DNA from: Eledone cirrhosa
Taxonomy: Eukaryota; Mollusca; Cephalopoda; Octopoda; Eledonidae
NCBI GenBank assembly: GCA_964016885.1
Contig: OZ024744.1
Location: 21,707,798-21,771,797 of the forward strand
DNA length: 64,000 nt
Direction of reading: 5' to 3'
Below, piece after piece: positions 38,100 to 51,269 of this stretch. Under the pieces are notes generated by a model that did no database searches, had not been told where the DNA came from, and saw only the letters and a list, made by a program, of their open reading frames with translations. Every line of letters begins with the position of its first letter. Position 1 is the stretch's first letter. The translations under genes were made by a program, and so were the position numbers.

Positions 38100-41000
38100 A
38101 GGTGACAGCCACAACAGCTATGACATCTTCAGACAGTTAGAAGAGGTAACAGGCACAACAGCTATGACATCTTCTGACAGTTAGAAGAGGTGACAGCAAC
38201 AACAGCTATGACATCTTCAGACAGAAGAGGTGACAGGCACAACAGCTATGACATCATCAGATAGTTAGAAGATGTGACAGCAACAACAGCTATGACATCT
38301 TCAGACAGAAGAGGTGCCAACCATCACAGCTATGAGATATTCAGACAGTTAGAAGAGGTGACAGGCACAACAGCTATGACATCTTCAGACAGTTAGAAGA
38401 GGTGACAGCCACAACAGCTATGACATCTTCAGACAGTTAGAAGAGGTGACAGCAACAAGAGTTATGACATCTTCAGACAGTTAGAAGAGGTGACAGCCAC
38501 AACAGCTATGACATCTTTAGACAGTTAGAAGAGGTGACAGCCAAAACAGCTATGACATCTTTAGACAGTTAGAAGAGGTGACAGCCACAACAGCTATGAC
38601 ATCTTTAGACAGTTAGAAGAGGTGACAGGCACAACAACTATGACATATTCAGACAGTTAAAGGAGGTGACAGCCACAACAGCTATGACATCTTCAGACAG
38701 TTAGAAGAGGTGACAGCCACAACAGCTATGACATCTTTAGACAGTTAGAAGAGGTGACAGGCACAACAGCTATGACATCTTTAGACAGTTAGAAGAAGTG
38801 ACAGGAACAACAGCTATGACATCTTCAGACAGTTAGAAGAGGTGACAGGCACAACAGCTATGACATCTACAGACGGTTAGAAGAGGTGACAGCAACAAAA
38901 GCTATGACATCTTCAGACAGTTACAAGAGTTGACAGGCACAACAGCTATGACATCTACAGACAGAAGAGGTGACAACCACAACAGCTATGACATATTCAG
39001 ACACTTAGAAGAGGTGACAGGCACAACAGCTATGACATCTTTAGACAGATAGAAGAGGTGACAGCCACAACAGCTATGACATCTTTAGACAGTTAGAAGA
39101 GGTGACAGCCAGAACAACTATGACATCTTTAGACAGTTAGAAGAGGTGACAGGCACAACAGCTATGACATCTTCAGACAGAAGAGGTGACAGCCACCACA
39201 GCTATGAGATATTCAGACAGTTAGAAGAGGTGACAGGCACAACAGCTATGACATCTTCAGACAGTTAGGAGAGGTGACAGCCACAACAGCTATGACATCT
39301 TCAGACAGTTAGAAGAGGTGACTGGCACAACAGCTATGACATATTCAGACAGTTAGAAGAGGTGACAGGCACAACATCTATGACATCTTCAGACAGTTAG
39401 AAGAGGTGACAGCAACAACAGTTATGACATCTTCAGACAGTTAGAAGAGGTTACAGCCACAACAGCTATGACATCTTTAGACAGTTAGAAGAGGTGACAG
39501 CCAAAACAGCTATGACATCTTTAGACAGTTAGAAGAGGTGACAGCCAGAACAACTATGACATCTTTAGACAGTTAGAAGAGGTGACATGCACAACAGCTA
39601 TGACATCTTCAGACAGTTAGAAGAGGTGACAGCCACACCAGCTATGACATCTTCAGACAGAAGAGGTGACAGGCACATCAGCTATGACATCTACAGACAG
39701 AAGAGGTGACAGCCACAACAGCTATGACATATTCAGACAGTTAGAAGAGGTGACAGCAACAACAGCTCTGACATCTTCAGACAGTTAGAAGAGGTGACAG
39801 CCACAACAGCTATGACATCTTTAGACAGTTAGAAGAGGTGACAGCCACAACAGCTATGACATCTTTAGAGAGTTAGAAGAGGTGACAGGCACAACAACTA
39901 TGACATCTTCAGACAGTTAGAAGAGGTGACAGCCACAACAGCTATGACATCTTCAGACAGAAGAGGTGACAGCCACAACAGCTATGACATCTTCAGACAG
40001 TTATAAGATGTGACAGCCACAACAGCTATGACATCTACAGACAGAAGAGGTGACAGCCACAACAGCTATGACATTTCAGACAGTTAGAAGAGGTGACAGG
40101 CACAACAGCCATGACATCTTAAGTCAGTTAGAAGAGGTGACATCACAACAGCTATGACATCTTTAGACAGTTAGAAGAGGTGACAGGAACAACAGCTATG
40201 ACGTCTTCAGACAGTTAGAAGAGGTGACTGGCACAACAGCTATGACATCTTCAGACAGAAGAGGTGACAGCCACAACAGCTATGACATCTTCAGACAGTT
40301 AGAAGAGGTGACAGGCACAACAGCTATGACATCTTTAGACAATTAGAAGAGGTGATAGCCACCACAGCTATGAGATATTCAGACAGTTAGAAGAGGTGAC
40401 AGGCACAACAGCTATGACATCTTCAGACAGTTAGAAGAGGTGACAGGAACAACAGCTATGACATCTTTAGACAGTTAGAAGAGGTTACAGGAACAACAGC
40501 TATGACATCTTCAGAATGAAGAGGTGACAGGCACAACAGCTATGACATCTACAAACAGAAGAGGTGACAGCAACAACAGCTATGGCATATTCAGACAGTT
40601 AGAAGAGGTAACAGCCACAACAGCTATGACATCTTCAGACAGTTATAAGATGTGACAGCCACAACAGCTATGACATATTCAGACCATAGAGGTGACAGGC
40701 ACATCAGCTATGACATCTACAGACAGAAGAGGTGACAGCCACAACAGCTATGACATCTTCAGACAGTTAGAAGAGGTGACAGGCACAACAGCCATGACAT
40801 CTTTAGTCAGTTAGAAGAGGTGACAGCCACAACAGCTATGACATATTTAGACAGTTAGAAGAGGTTACAGGCACAACAGCTATGACATCTTCAGACAGTT
40901 AGAAGAGGTGACAGGCACAATAGCTATGACATCTTTAGACAGTTAGAAGAGGTGACAGGCACAACAGCTATGACATCTTCAGATAGTTAGAAGAGGTGAA

Positions 41001-43050
41001 AGGCACAACATCTATGACATTTTCAGACAGTTAGAAGAGTTGACAGCCAAAGCAGCTATGACATCTTCAGACAGTTAGAAGAGGTGACAGCCACAACAGC
41101 TATGACATCTTTAGACAGTTAGAAGAGGCGACAGGCACAACAGCTATGACATCTTCAGACAGTTAGAAGAGGTGACAGCCACAACAGCTATGACGTCTTT
41201 AGACAGTTAGAAGAGGTGACAGGAACAACAGATATGACATCTTCAGACAGTTAGAAGAGGTAACAGGCACAACAGCTATGACATCTTCAGACAGTTAGAA
41301 GAGGTGACAGCAACAACAGCTATGACATCTTCAGACAGAAGAGGTGACAGCGAAAAGAGCTATGACATCTTCAGACAGTTAGAAGAGCTGACAGGCACAA
41401 CAGCAATGACATCTTTAGACAGTTAGAAGAGGTGACAGCCACAACAGCTATGAGATCTTCAGACAGAAGAGGTGACAGCCACAAAAGCTATGACATCTTC
41501 AGAGAGAAGAGGTGACAGGCACAACAGCTATAACATCTACAGACAGAAGAGGAGACAGCCACAACAGCTATGACATATTCAGACAGTTAAAGGAGGTGAC
41601 AGCCACAACAGCTATGACATCTTCAGACAGTTAGAAGAGGTGACAGGCACCACAGCTATGAGATATTCAGACAGTTAGAAGAGGTGACAGGCTCAACAGC
41701 TATGACATCTTCAGACAGTTAGAAGAGGTGACAGCCACCACAGCTATGAGATATTCAGACAGTTAGAAGAGGTTACAGGAACAACAGCTATGACATCTTC
41801 AGAAAGAAGAGGTGACAGGCACAACAGCTATGACATCTAGAGACAGAAGAGGTGACCGCCACAACAGCTATGGCATATTCAGACAGTTAGAAGAGGTGAC
41901 AGCCACAACAGCTATGACATCTTCAGACAGTTATAAGATGTGACAGCCACAACAGCTATGACATATTCAGACAGAAGAGGTGACAGGCACATCAGCTATG
42001 ACATCTACAGACAGAAGATGTGACAGCCACAACAGCTATGACATCTTCAGACAATTAGAAGAGGTGACAGCAACAACAGCTATGACATCTTCAGACAGTT
42101 AGAAGAGGTGACAGCCACAACAGCTATGACGTCTTTAGACAGTTAGAAGAGGTGACAGTAACAACAGCTATGACATCTTCAGAAGTTAGAAGAGGTAACA
42201 GGCACAACAGCTATGACATCTTCAGACAGTTAGAAGAGGTGACAGCAACAACAGCTATGACAGCTTCAGACAGAAGAGGTGACAGGCACAACAGCTATGA
42301 CATCTTCAGACAGTTAGAAGAGGTGACAGCAACACCAGCTATGACATCTTCAGACAGAAGAGGGGACAGCCATCACAGCTATGAGATATTCAGACAGTTA
42401 GAAGAGGTGACAGGCACAACAGCTATGACATCTTTAGACAGTTAGAAGAGGTGACAGCAACAACAGTTATGACATCTTCAGACAGTTAGAAGAGGTGACA
42501 GCCACAACAGCTATGACATCTTTAGACAGTTAGAAGAGGTGACAGCCAAAACAGCTATGACATCTTTAGACAGTTAGAAGAGGTGACAGCCAAAACATCT
42601 ATGACATCTTTAGACAGTTAGAAGAGGTGACAGCCACAACAGCTATGACATCTTTAGACAGTTAGAAGAGGTGACAGGCACAACAGCTATGACATCTTCA
42701 GACAGTTAGAAGAGGTGACAGCCACAACAGCTATGACATCTTCAGACAGAAGAGGTGACAGGCACATCAGCTATGACATCTACAGACAGAAGAGGTGACA
42801 GCCACAACAGCTATGACATTTCAGACAGTTAGAAGAGGTGACAGGCACAACAGCCATGACATCTTTAGTCAGTTAGAAGAGGTGACAGCCACAACAGCTA
42901 TGACATCTTTAGACAGTTAGAAGAGGTGACAGGAACAACAGCTATGACGTCTTCAGACAGTTAGAAGAGGTGACAGGCACAACAGCTATGACATCTTCAG
43001 ACAGTTAGAAGAGGTGACAGCCACAACAGCTATGACGTCTTTAGACAGTT
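38100..43050 (+). repeat. ~5 kb HOR, older copy 1
   Basis: Marker ACATCATCA at 38,251 recurs at 43,206 (offset 4,955 bp), and CAGAATGAAG at 40,512 recurs at 45,163 (offset 4,651 bp). The difference reflects gained or lost monomers. The right part, with the open frame 42,152-42,445, matches 47,799-48,005 (offset 5,560 bp). Copies differ by substitutions and several whole monomers, so this duplication is older than the 3,240-bp series. Confidence 0.7.
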
Positions 43051-45652
43051 AGAAGAGGTGACAGTAACAACAACTATGACATCTTCAGAAGTTAGAAGAG
43101 GTAACAGGCACAACAGCTATGACATCTTCTGACAGTTAGAAGAGGTGACAGCAACAACAGCTATGACATCTTCAGACAGAAGAGGTGACAGGCACAACAG
43201 CTATGACATCATCACATAGTTAGAAGATGTGACAGCAACAACAGCTATGACATCTTCAGACAGAAGAGGTGCCAACCATCACAGCTATGAGATATTCAGA
43301 CAGTTAGAAGAGGTGACAGGCACAACAGCTATGACATCTTCAGACAGTTAGAAGAGGTGACAGCCACAACAGCTATGACATCTTCAGACAGTTAGAAGAG
43401 GTGACAGCAACAAGAGTTATGACATCTTCAGACAGTTAGAAGAGGTGACAGCCACAACAGCTATGACATCTTTAGACAGTTAGAAGAGGTGACAGCCAAA
43501 ACAGCTATGACATATTTAGACAGTTAGAAGAGGTGACAGCCACAACAGCTATGACATCTTTAGACAGTTAGAAGAGGTGACAGGCACAACAACTATGACA
43601 TATTCAGACAGTTAAAGGAGGTGACAGCCACAACAGCTATGACATCTTCAGACAGTTAGAAGAGGTGACAGCCACAACAGCTATGACATCTTTAGACAGT
43701 TAGAAGAGGTGACAGCCAAAACAGCTATGACATCTTTAGACAGTTAGAAGAGGTGACAGCCAGAACAACTATGACATCTTTAGACAGTTAGAAGAGGTGA
43801 CAGGCACAACAGCTATGACATCTTCAGACAGAAGAGGTGACAGCCACCACAGCTATGACATCTTCAGACAGTTAGAAGAGGTGACAGGCACAACAGCTAT
43901 GACATCTTCAGACAGTTAGAAGAGGTGACAGCCACAACAGCTATGACATCTTCAGACAGTTAGAAGAGGTGACTGGCACAACAGCTATGACATCTTCAGA
44001 CAGTTAGAAGAGGTGACAGGCACAACAGCTATGACATCTTCAGACAGTTAGAAGAGGTGACAGCAACAACAGTTATGACATCTTCAGACAGTTAGAAGAG
44101 GTTACAGCCACAACAGCTATGACATCTTTAGACAGTTAGAAGAGGTGACAGCCAAAACAGCTATGACATCTTTAGACAGTTAGAAGAGGTGACAGCCAGA
44201 ACAACTATGACATCTTTAGACAGTTAGAAGAGGTGACATGCACAACAGCTATGACATCTTCAGACAGTTAGAAGAGGTGACAGCCACAACAGCTATGACA
44301 TCTTCAGACAGAAGAGGTGACAGGCACATCAGCTATGACATCTACAGACAGAAGAGGTGACAGCCACAACAGCTATGACATATTCAGACAGTTAGAAGAG
44401 GTGACAGCAACAACAGCTCTGACATCTTCAGACAGTTAGAAGAGGTGACAGCCACAACAGCTATGACATCTTTAGACAGTTAGAAGAGGTGACAGCCACA
44501 ACAGCTATGACATCTTTAGAGAGTTAGAAGAGGTGACAGGCACAACAACTATGACATCTTCAGACAGTTAGAAGAGGTGACAGCCACAACAGCTATGACA
44601 TCTTCAGACAGAAGAGGTGACAGCCACAACAGCTATGACATCTTCAGACAGTTATAAGATGTGACAGCCACAACAGCTATGACATCTACAGACAGAAGAG
44701 GTGACAGCCACAACAGCTATGACATTTCAGACAGTTAGAAGAGGTGACAGGCACAACGGCCATGACATCTTAAGTCAGTTAGAAGAGGTGACATCACAAC
44801 AGCTATGACATCTTTAGACAGTTAGAAGAGGTGACAGGAACAACAGCTATGACGTCTTCAGACAGTTAGAAGAGGTGACAGGCACAACAGCTATGACATC
44901 TTCAGACAGAAGAGGTGACAGCCACAACAGCTATGACATCTTCAGACAGTTAGAAGAGGTGACAGGCACAACAGCTATGACATCTTTAGACAATTAGAAG
45001 AGGTGATAGCCACCACAGCTATGAGATATTCAGACAGTTAGAAGAGGTGACAGGCACAACAGCTATGACATCTTCAGACAGTTAGAAGAGGTGACAGGAA
45101 CAACAGCTATGACATCTTTAGACAGTTAGAAGAGGTTACAGGAACAACAGCTATGACATCTTCAGAATGAAGAGGTGACAGGCACAACAGCTATGACATC
45201 TACAAACAGAAGAGGTGACAGCAACAACAGCTATGACATCTTCAGACAGTTAGAAGAGGTGACAGGCACAACAGCTATGACATCTTTAGACAGTTAGAAG
45301 AGGTGACAACCACAACAGCTATGGCATATTCAGACAGTTAGAAGAGGTAACAGCCACAACAGATATGACATCTTCAGACAGTTATAAGATGTGACAGCCA
45401 CAACAGCTATGACATATTCAGACCATAGAGGTGACAGGCACATCAGCTATGACATCTACAGACAGAAGAGGTGACAGCCACAACAGCTATGACATCTTCA
45501 GACAGTTAGAAGAGGTGACAGGCACAACAGCCATGACATCTTTAGTCAGTTAGAAGAGGTGACAGCCACAACAGCTATGACATATTTAGACAGTTAGAAG
45601 AGGTTACAGGCACAACAGCTATGACATCTTCAGACAGTTAGAAGAGGTGACA

Positions 45653-45916
45653 GGCACAATAGCTATGACATCTTTAGACAGTTAGAAGAGGTGACAGGCA
45701 CAACAGCCATGACATCTTCAGACAGTTAGAAGAGGTGACAGGCACAACAGCTATGACATCTTCAGACAGTTAGAAGAGGTGACAGGCACAATAGCTATGA
45801 CATCTTTAGACAGTTAGAAGAGGTGACAGGCACAACAGCCATGACATCTTCAGACAGTTAGAAGAGGTGACAGGCACAACAGCCATGACATCTTCAGACA
45901 GTTAGAAGAGGTGACA
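45653..45916 (+). repeat. 132-bp (three-monomer) tandem duplication
   Basis: The rare GGCACAATAGC variant occurs at 45,653 and again at 45,785, exactly 132 bp or three 44-bp monomers apart, with the flanking GCCATGACATC variant also duplicated. Sister copies near 41,000 and 51,000 have only one, so the expansion is recent and local. Confidence 0.8.
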
Positions 45917-47358
45917 GGCACAACAGCTATGACATCTTCAGATAGTTAGAAGAGGTGAAAGGCACAACATCTATGACATTTTCAGACAGTTAGAAGAGTT
46001 GACAGCCAAAGCAGCTATGACATCTTCAGACAGTTAGAAGAGGTGACAGCCACAACAGCTATGACATCTTTAGACAGTTAGAAGAGGCGACAGGCACAAC
46101 AGCTATGACATCTTCAGACAGTTAGAAGAGGTGACAGCCACAACAGCTATGACGTCTTTAGACAGTTAGAAGAGGTGACAGGAACAACAGATATGACATC
46201 TTCAGACAGTTAGAAGAGGTAACAGGCACAACAGCTATGACATCTTCAGACAGTTAGAAGAGGTGACAGCAACAACAGCTATGACATCTTCAGACAGAAG
46301 AGGTGACAGCGAAAAGAGCTATGACATCTTCAGACAGTTAGAAGAGCTGACAGGCACAACAGCAATGACATCTTTAGACAGTTAGAAGAGGTGACAGCCA
46401 CAACAGCTATGAGATCTTCAGACAGAAGAGGTGACAGCCACAAAAGCTATGACATCTTCAGAGAGAAGAGGTGACAGGCACAACAGCTATAACATCTACA
46501 GACAGAAGAGGAGACAGCCACAACAGCTATGACATATTCAGACAGTTAAAGGAGGTGACAGCCACAACAGCTATGACATCTTCAGACAGTTAGAAGAGGT
46601 GACAGGCACAATAGCTATGACATCTTTAGACAGTTAGAAGAGGTGACAGGCACAACAGCTATGACATCTTCAGATAGTTAGAAGAGGTGAAAGGCACAAC
46701 ATCTATGACATTTTCAGACAGTTAGAAGAGTTGACAGCCAAAGCAGCTATGACATCTTCAGACAGTTAGAAGAGGTGACAGCCACAACAGCTATGACATC
46801 TTTAGACAGTTAGAAGAGGCGACAGGCACAACAGCTATGACATCTTCAGACAGTTAGAAGAGGTGACAGCCACAACAGCTATGACGTCTTTAGACAGTTA
46901 GAAGAGGTGACAGGAACAACAGCTATGACATCTTCAGACAGTTAGAAGAGGTAACAGGCACAACAGCTATGACATCTTCAGACAGTTAGAAGAGGTGACA
47001 GCAACAACAGCTATGACATCTTCAGACAGAAGAGGTGACAGCGAAAAGAGCTATGACATCTTCAGACAGTTAGAAGAGCTGACAGGCACAACAGCAATGA
47101 CATCTTTAGACAGTTAGAAGAGGTGACAGCCACAACAGCTATGAGATCTTCAGACAGAAGAGGTGACAGCCACAAAAGCTATGACATCTTCAGAGAGAAG
47201 AGGTGACAGGCACAACAGCTATAACATCTACAGACAGAAGAGGAGACAGCCACAACAGCTATGACATATTCAGACAGTTAAAGGAGGTGACAGCCACAAC
47301 AGCTATGACATCTTCAGACAGTTAGAAGAGGTGACAGGCACAACAGCTATCACATCTT
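45895..47358 (+). repeat. 732-bp tandem duplication, two copies
   Basis: CAGATAGTTAG (GATAG at 45,941 and 46,673) and GCGAAAAGAG (46,309 and 47,041) are each 732 bp apart. Copy 1 is about 45,895-46,626 and copy 2 about 46,627-47,358. In the part compared, one difference was seen: ACAGATATG near 46,188 versus ACAGCTATG near 46,920. Neither the 38-43 kb nor the 48-51 kb relative shows the doubling. Confidence 0.85.
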
Positions 47359-48029
47359 TAGACAGTTAGAAGAGGTGACAGCCACCACAGCTATGAGATA
47401 TTCAGACAGTTAGAAGAGGTGACAGGCTCAACAGCTATGACATCTTCAGACAGTTAGAAGAGGTTACAGGAACAACAGCTATGACATCTTCAGAAAGAAG
47501 AGGTGACAGGCACAACAGCTATGACATCTAGAGACAGAAGAGGTGACCGCCACAACAGCTATGGCATATTCAGACAGTTAGAAGAGGTGACAGCCACAAC
47601 AGCTATGACATCTTCAGACAGTTATAAGATGTGACAGCCACAACAGCTATGACATATTCAGACAGAAGAGGTGACAGGCACATCAGCTATGACATCTACA
47701 GACAGAAGATGTGACAGCCACAACAGCTATGACATCTTCAGACAATTAGAAGAGGTGACAGCAACAACAGCTATGACATCTTCAGACAGTTAGAAGAGGT
47801 GACAGCAACAACAGCTATGACAGCTTCAGACAGAAGAGGTGACAGGCACAACAGCTATGACATCTTCAGACAGTTAGAAGAGGTGACAGCAACACCAGCT
47901 ATGACATCTTCAGACAGAAGAGGGGACAGCCATCACAGCTATGAGATATTCAGACAGTTAGAAGAGGTGACAGGCACAACAGCTATGACATCTTTAGACA
48001 GTTAGAAGAGGTGACAGCAACAACAGTTA

Positions 48030-51000
48030 TGACATCTTCAGACAGTTAGAAGAGGTGACAGCCACAACAGCTATGACATCTTCAGACAGTTAGAAGAGGT
48101 GACAGCCAAAACAGCTATGACATCTTTAGACAGTTAGAAGAGGTGACAGCCACAACAGCTATGACATCTTTAGACAGTTAGAAGAGGTGACAGGCACAAC
48201 AGCTATGACATCTTCAGACAGTTAGAAGAGGTGACAGCCACAACAGCTATGACATCTTCAGACAGAAGAGGTGACAGGCACATCAGCTATGACATCTACA
48301 GACAGAAGAGGTGACAGCCACAACAGCTATGACATTTCAGACAGTTAGAAGAGGTGACAGGCACAACAGCCATGACATCTTTAGTCAGTTAGAAGAGGTG
48401 ACAGCCACAACAGCTATGACATCTTTAGACAGTTAGAAGAGGTGACAGGAACAACAGCTATGACGTCTTCAGACAGTTAGAAGAGGTGACAGGCACAACA
48501 GCTATGACATCTTCAGACAGTTAGAAGAGGTGACAGCCACAACAGCTATGACGTCTTTAGACAGTTAGAAGAGGTGACAGTAACAACAACTATGACATCT
48601 TCAGAAGTTAGAAGAGGTAACAGGCACAACAGCTATGACATCTTCTGACAGTTAGAAGAGGTGACAGCAACAACAGCTATGACATCTTCAGACAGAAGAG
48701 GTGACAGGCACAACAGCTATGACATCATCAGATAGTTAGAAGATGTGACAGCAACAACAGCTATGACATCTTCAGACAGAAGAGGTGACAACCATCACAG
48801 CTATGAGATATTCAGACAGTTAGAAGAGGTGACAGGCACAACAGCTATGACATCCTCAGACAGTTAGAAGAGGTGACAGCCACAACAGCTATGACATCTT
48901 CAGACAGTTAGAAGAGGTGACAGCAACAAGAGTTATGACATCTTCAGACAGTTAGAAGAGGTGACAGCCACAACAGCTATGACATCTTTAGACAGTTAGA
49001 AGAGGTGACAGCCAAAACAGCTATGACATCTTTAGACAGTTAGAAGAGGTGACAGCCACAACAGCTATGACATCTTTAGACAGTAAGAAGAGGTGACAGG
49101 CACAACAACTATGACATATTCAGACAGTTAAAGGAGGTGACAGCCACAACAGCTATGACATCTTCAGACAGTTAGAAGAGGTGACAGCCACAACAGCTAT
49201 GACATCTTTAGACAGTTAGAAGAGGTGACAGCCAGAACAACTATGACATCTTTAGACAGTTAGAAGAGGTGACAGGCACAACAGCTATGACATCTTCAGA
49301 CAGAAGAGGTGACAGCCACCACAGCTATGAGATATTCAGACAGTTAGAAGAGGTGACAGCCACAACAGCTATGACATCTTCAGACAGTTAGAAGAGGTGA
49401 CTGGCACAACAGCTATGACATCTTCAGACAGTTAGAAGAGGTGACAGGCACAACAGCTATGACATCTTCAGACAGTTAGAAGAGGTGACAGCAACAACAG
49501 TTATGACATCTTCAGACAGTTAGAAGAGGTTACAGCCACAACAGCTATGACATCTTTAGACAGTTAGAAGAGGTGACAGCCAAAACAGCTATGACATCTT
49601 TAGACAGTTAGAAGAGGTGACAGCCAGAACAACTATGACATCTTTAGACAGTTAGAAGAGGTGACATGCACAACAGCTATGACATCTTCAGACAGTTAGA
49701 AGAGGTGACAGCCACAACAGCTATGACATCTTCAGACAGAAGAGGTGACAGGCACATCAGCTATGACATCTACAGACAGAAGAGGTGACAGCCACAACAG
49801 CTATGACATATTCAGACAGTTAGAAGAGGTGACAGCAACAACAGCTCTGACATCTTCAGACAGTTAGAAGAGGTGACAGCCACAACAGCTATGACATCTT
49901 TAGACAGTTAGAAGAGGTGACAGCCACAACAGCTATGACATCTTTAGAGAGTTAGAAGAGGTGACAGGCACAACAACTATGACATCTTCAGACAGTTAGA
50001 AGAGGTGACAGCCACAACAGCTATGACATCTTCAGACAGAAGAGGTGACAGCCACAACAGCTATGACATCTTCAGACAGTTATAAGATGTGACAGCCACA
50101 ACAGCTATGACATCTACAGACAGAAGAGGTGACAGCCACAACAGCTATGACATTTCAGACAGTTAGAAGAGGTGACAGGCACAACATCCATGACATCTTA
50201 AGTCAGTTAGAAGAGGTGACATCACAACAGCTATGACATCTTTAGACAGTTAGAAGAGGTGACAGGAACAACAGCTATGACGTCTTCAGACAGTTAGAAG
50301 AGGTGACAGGCACAACAGCTATGACATCTTCAGACAGAAGAGGTGACAGCCACAACAGCTATGACATCTTCAGACAGTTAGAAGAGGTGACAGGCACAAC
50401 AGCTATGACATCTTTAGACAATTAGAAGAGGTGACAGCCACCACAGCTATGAGATATTCAGACAGTTAGAAGAGGTGACAGGCACAACAGCTATGACATC
50501 TTCAGACAGTTAGAAGAGGTGACAGGAACAACAGGTGTGACATCTTTAGACAGTTAGAAGAGGTTACAGGAACAACAGCTATGACATCTTCAGAATGAAG
50601 AGGTGACAGGCACAACAGCTATGACATCTACAAACAGAAGAGGTGACAGCAACAACAGCTATGGCATATTCAGACAGTTAGAAGAGGTAACAGCCACAAC
50701 AGCTATGACATCTTCAGACAGTTATAAGATGTGACAGCCACAACAGCTATGACATATTCAGACCATAGAGGTGACAGGCACATCAGCTATGACATCTACA
50801 GACAGAAGAGGTGACAGCCACAACAGCTATGACATCTTCAGACAGTTAGAAGAGGTGACAGGCACAACAGCCATGACATCTTTAGTCAGTTAGAAGAGGT
50901 GACAGCCACAACAGCTATGACATATTTAGACAGTTAGAAGAGGTTACAGGCACAACAGCTATGACATCTTCAGACAGTTAGAAGAGGTGACAGGCACAAT

Positions 51001-51269
51001 AGCTATGACATCTTTAGACAGTTAGAAGAGGTGACAGGCACAACAGCTATGACATCTTCAGACAGTTAGAAGAGGTGAAAGGCACAACATCTATGACATT
51101 TTCAGACAGTTAGAAGAGTTGACAGCCACAACAGCTATGACATCTTTAGACAGTTAGAAGAGGCGACAGGCACAACAGCTATGACATCTTCAGACAGTTA
51201 GAAGAGGTGACAGCCACAACAGCTATGACGTCTTTAGACAGTTAGAAGAGGTGACAGGAACAACAGCTA
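48030..51269 (+). repeat. 3,240-bp HOR, copy 1
   Basis: Its left half (to 49,650) aligns to 51,270-52,890 at 3,240 bp. Its right part (49,651 to about 51,294) aligns to 55,061-56,704 at 5,410 bp. Markers include ACATCATCA at 48,722 (then 51,962 and 54,132) and CATCCTCAG near 48,851 (then 52,091 and 54,261). Private variants are CAGTAAGAAG near 49,081 and ACAGGTGTGAC near 50,531. Confidence 0.85.

Larger units (their letters stand above)
43051..48029 (+). repeat. ~5 kb HOR, older copy 2, with later internal expansions
   Basis: Aligns leftward to the 38-43 kb copy and rightward to the 48-51 kb copy. Against the latter the offset steps through 5,516, 5,472, 5,428 and 5,340 bp (gains of one, one and two monomers here), then 5,120 bp after five extra monomers at 45,650-45,940. 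The 308-bp excess over the 38-43 kb copy between 40,512 and 41,350 equals exactly these seven monomers. It also contains the 732-bp duplication. Confidence 0.75.

Noticed and set aside
21000..48000. Embedded transposable element or retroviral remnant
   Set aside because: I scanned for sequence departing from the monomer, long terminal repeats, poly-A tails or target-site duplications and found none. All unusual segments resolve into variant monomers.
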